DNA of 20,068 nucleotides from NCBI GenBank assembly GCA_958407085.1, contig CATYHY010000011.1, forward strand, positions 1 through 20,068. The letters run 5' to 3'. The translations under genes were made by a program, and so were the position numbers. The notes under the pieces were generated by a model. The model searched no databases. It had not been told where the DNA came from and saw nothing but the letters and a program-made list of their open reading frames with translations. This document shows positions 19,968-20,068 of this stretch, one piece after another; the first letter of the stretch is position 1, and each line of letters starts with the position of its first letter. The stretch is from an uncultured Collinsella sp. (GTDB taxonomy: Bacteria; Actinomycetota; Coriobacteriia; Coriobacteriales; Coriobacteriaceae).

Positions 19968-20022
19968 GGTTAGGCACAAAACAATTCCTCTACCTAACTA
20001 AAGAAAGGAGCAGCACTAATTC

Positions 20023-20068
20023 ATGTGCGATGAACCTCTTAGCCTTTGTTCGCACGAGCCCGGCGGCG
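20023..20068 (+). CDS. 5' end of an unidentified gene (partial)
   Basis: ATG at 20023 opens MCDEPLSLCSHEPGG and runs off the window. AAAGGAG lies 12 bases upstream, somewhat far, and a good promoter stands about 55 bases before it. Too little is present to name a product. Confidence 0.45.
   Translation, partial: MCDEPLSLCSHEPGG

Noticed and set aside
1..20068. tRNA, rRNA or CRISPR array
   Set aside because: I found no cloverleaf next to the integrase, no rRNA-like sequence and no regularly spaced repeats with unique spacers.

Overview
The window reads as chromosome from a GC-rich Coriobacteriia-like gut actinobacterium, probably Collinsella or a close relative. This rests on base composition, on the gene families, and on short palindromic repeats I associate with that group; no rRNA or other marker is present, so the taxon is inference. 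The window has three parts: a host catabolic operon (about 0.2-6.1 kb, minus strand), a roughly 10.3-kb integrated island (about 7.79-18.12 kb), and host chromosome to the right.

Left part. Five minus-strand genes form a phenolic-acid decarboxylation locus. Reading 5' to 3' they are: an LpdD/Idi-like fusion (6045-5098), an SLC13/DASS-type permease (4855-3398), a UbiD-family decarboxylase very close to gallate decarboxylase LpdC (3255-1768), a UbiX/LpdB flavin prenyltransferase (1734-1156) and a MerR-family regulator with a GyrI-like C-terminus (1064-198). Likely logic: the permease imports an aromatic acid, UbiX makes prenyl-FMN, LpdC uses it to decarboxylate the acid, and the LpdD part supports the cofactor or enzyme. 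The fused Idi/Nudix domain plausibly supplies the C5 prenyl donor. A 25-bp motif occurs in front of both the LpdD-Idi gene and the permease gene (21 of 25 bases shared), suggesting one regulator acts at both places. A divergent MFS exporter gene starts at 6207.

Middle part. A Tn916-type tyrosine integrase (16703-17908) sits at the right end of an island inserted in the 5' end of a low-molecular-weight protein tyrosine phosphatase (LMW-PTP) gene. The displaced original start, encoding a 12-residue peptide ending in CHGNI, remains at 7769-7807. The island supplies a replacement start at 18081, so the phosphatase stays intact. The island carries a leftward XRE repressor with a 12-bp inverted-repeat operator and a facing TATAAT promoter. 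A long rightward cassette of cell-envelope proteins follows: a two-TM coiled-coil protein (copy A, broken by a TAG codon), an LPXTG leucine-rich-repeat protein, a TM-anchored protein, a Tat lipoprotein, an intact copy B of the two-TM protein, and a second TM-anchored protein. To its right are a terminator, two small overlapping genes, a 611-bp structured non-coding stretch, an excisionase-like protein and the integrase. I see no relaxase, replication or conjugation genes, so the island would need help in trans to transfer.

Right part. The LMW-PTP is followed by a palindromic repeat, a leftward pair made of a TIGR04076-like protein and a pyridoxal/pyridoxamine kinase that overlap by 8 bp, a sigma70-type promoter, and the start of a rightward gene cut by the window edge.
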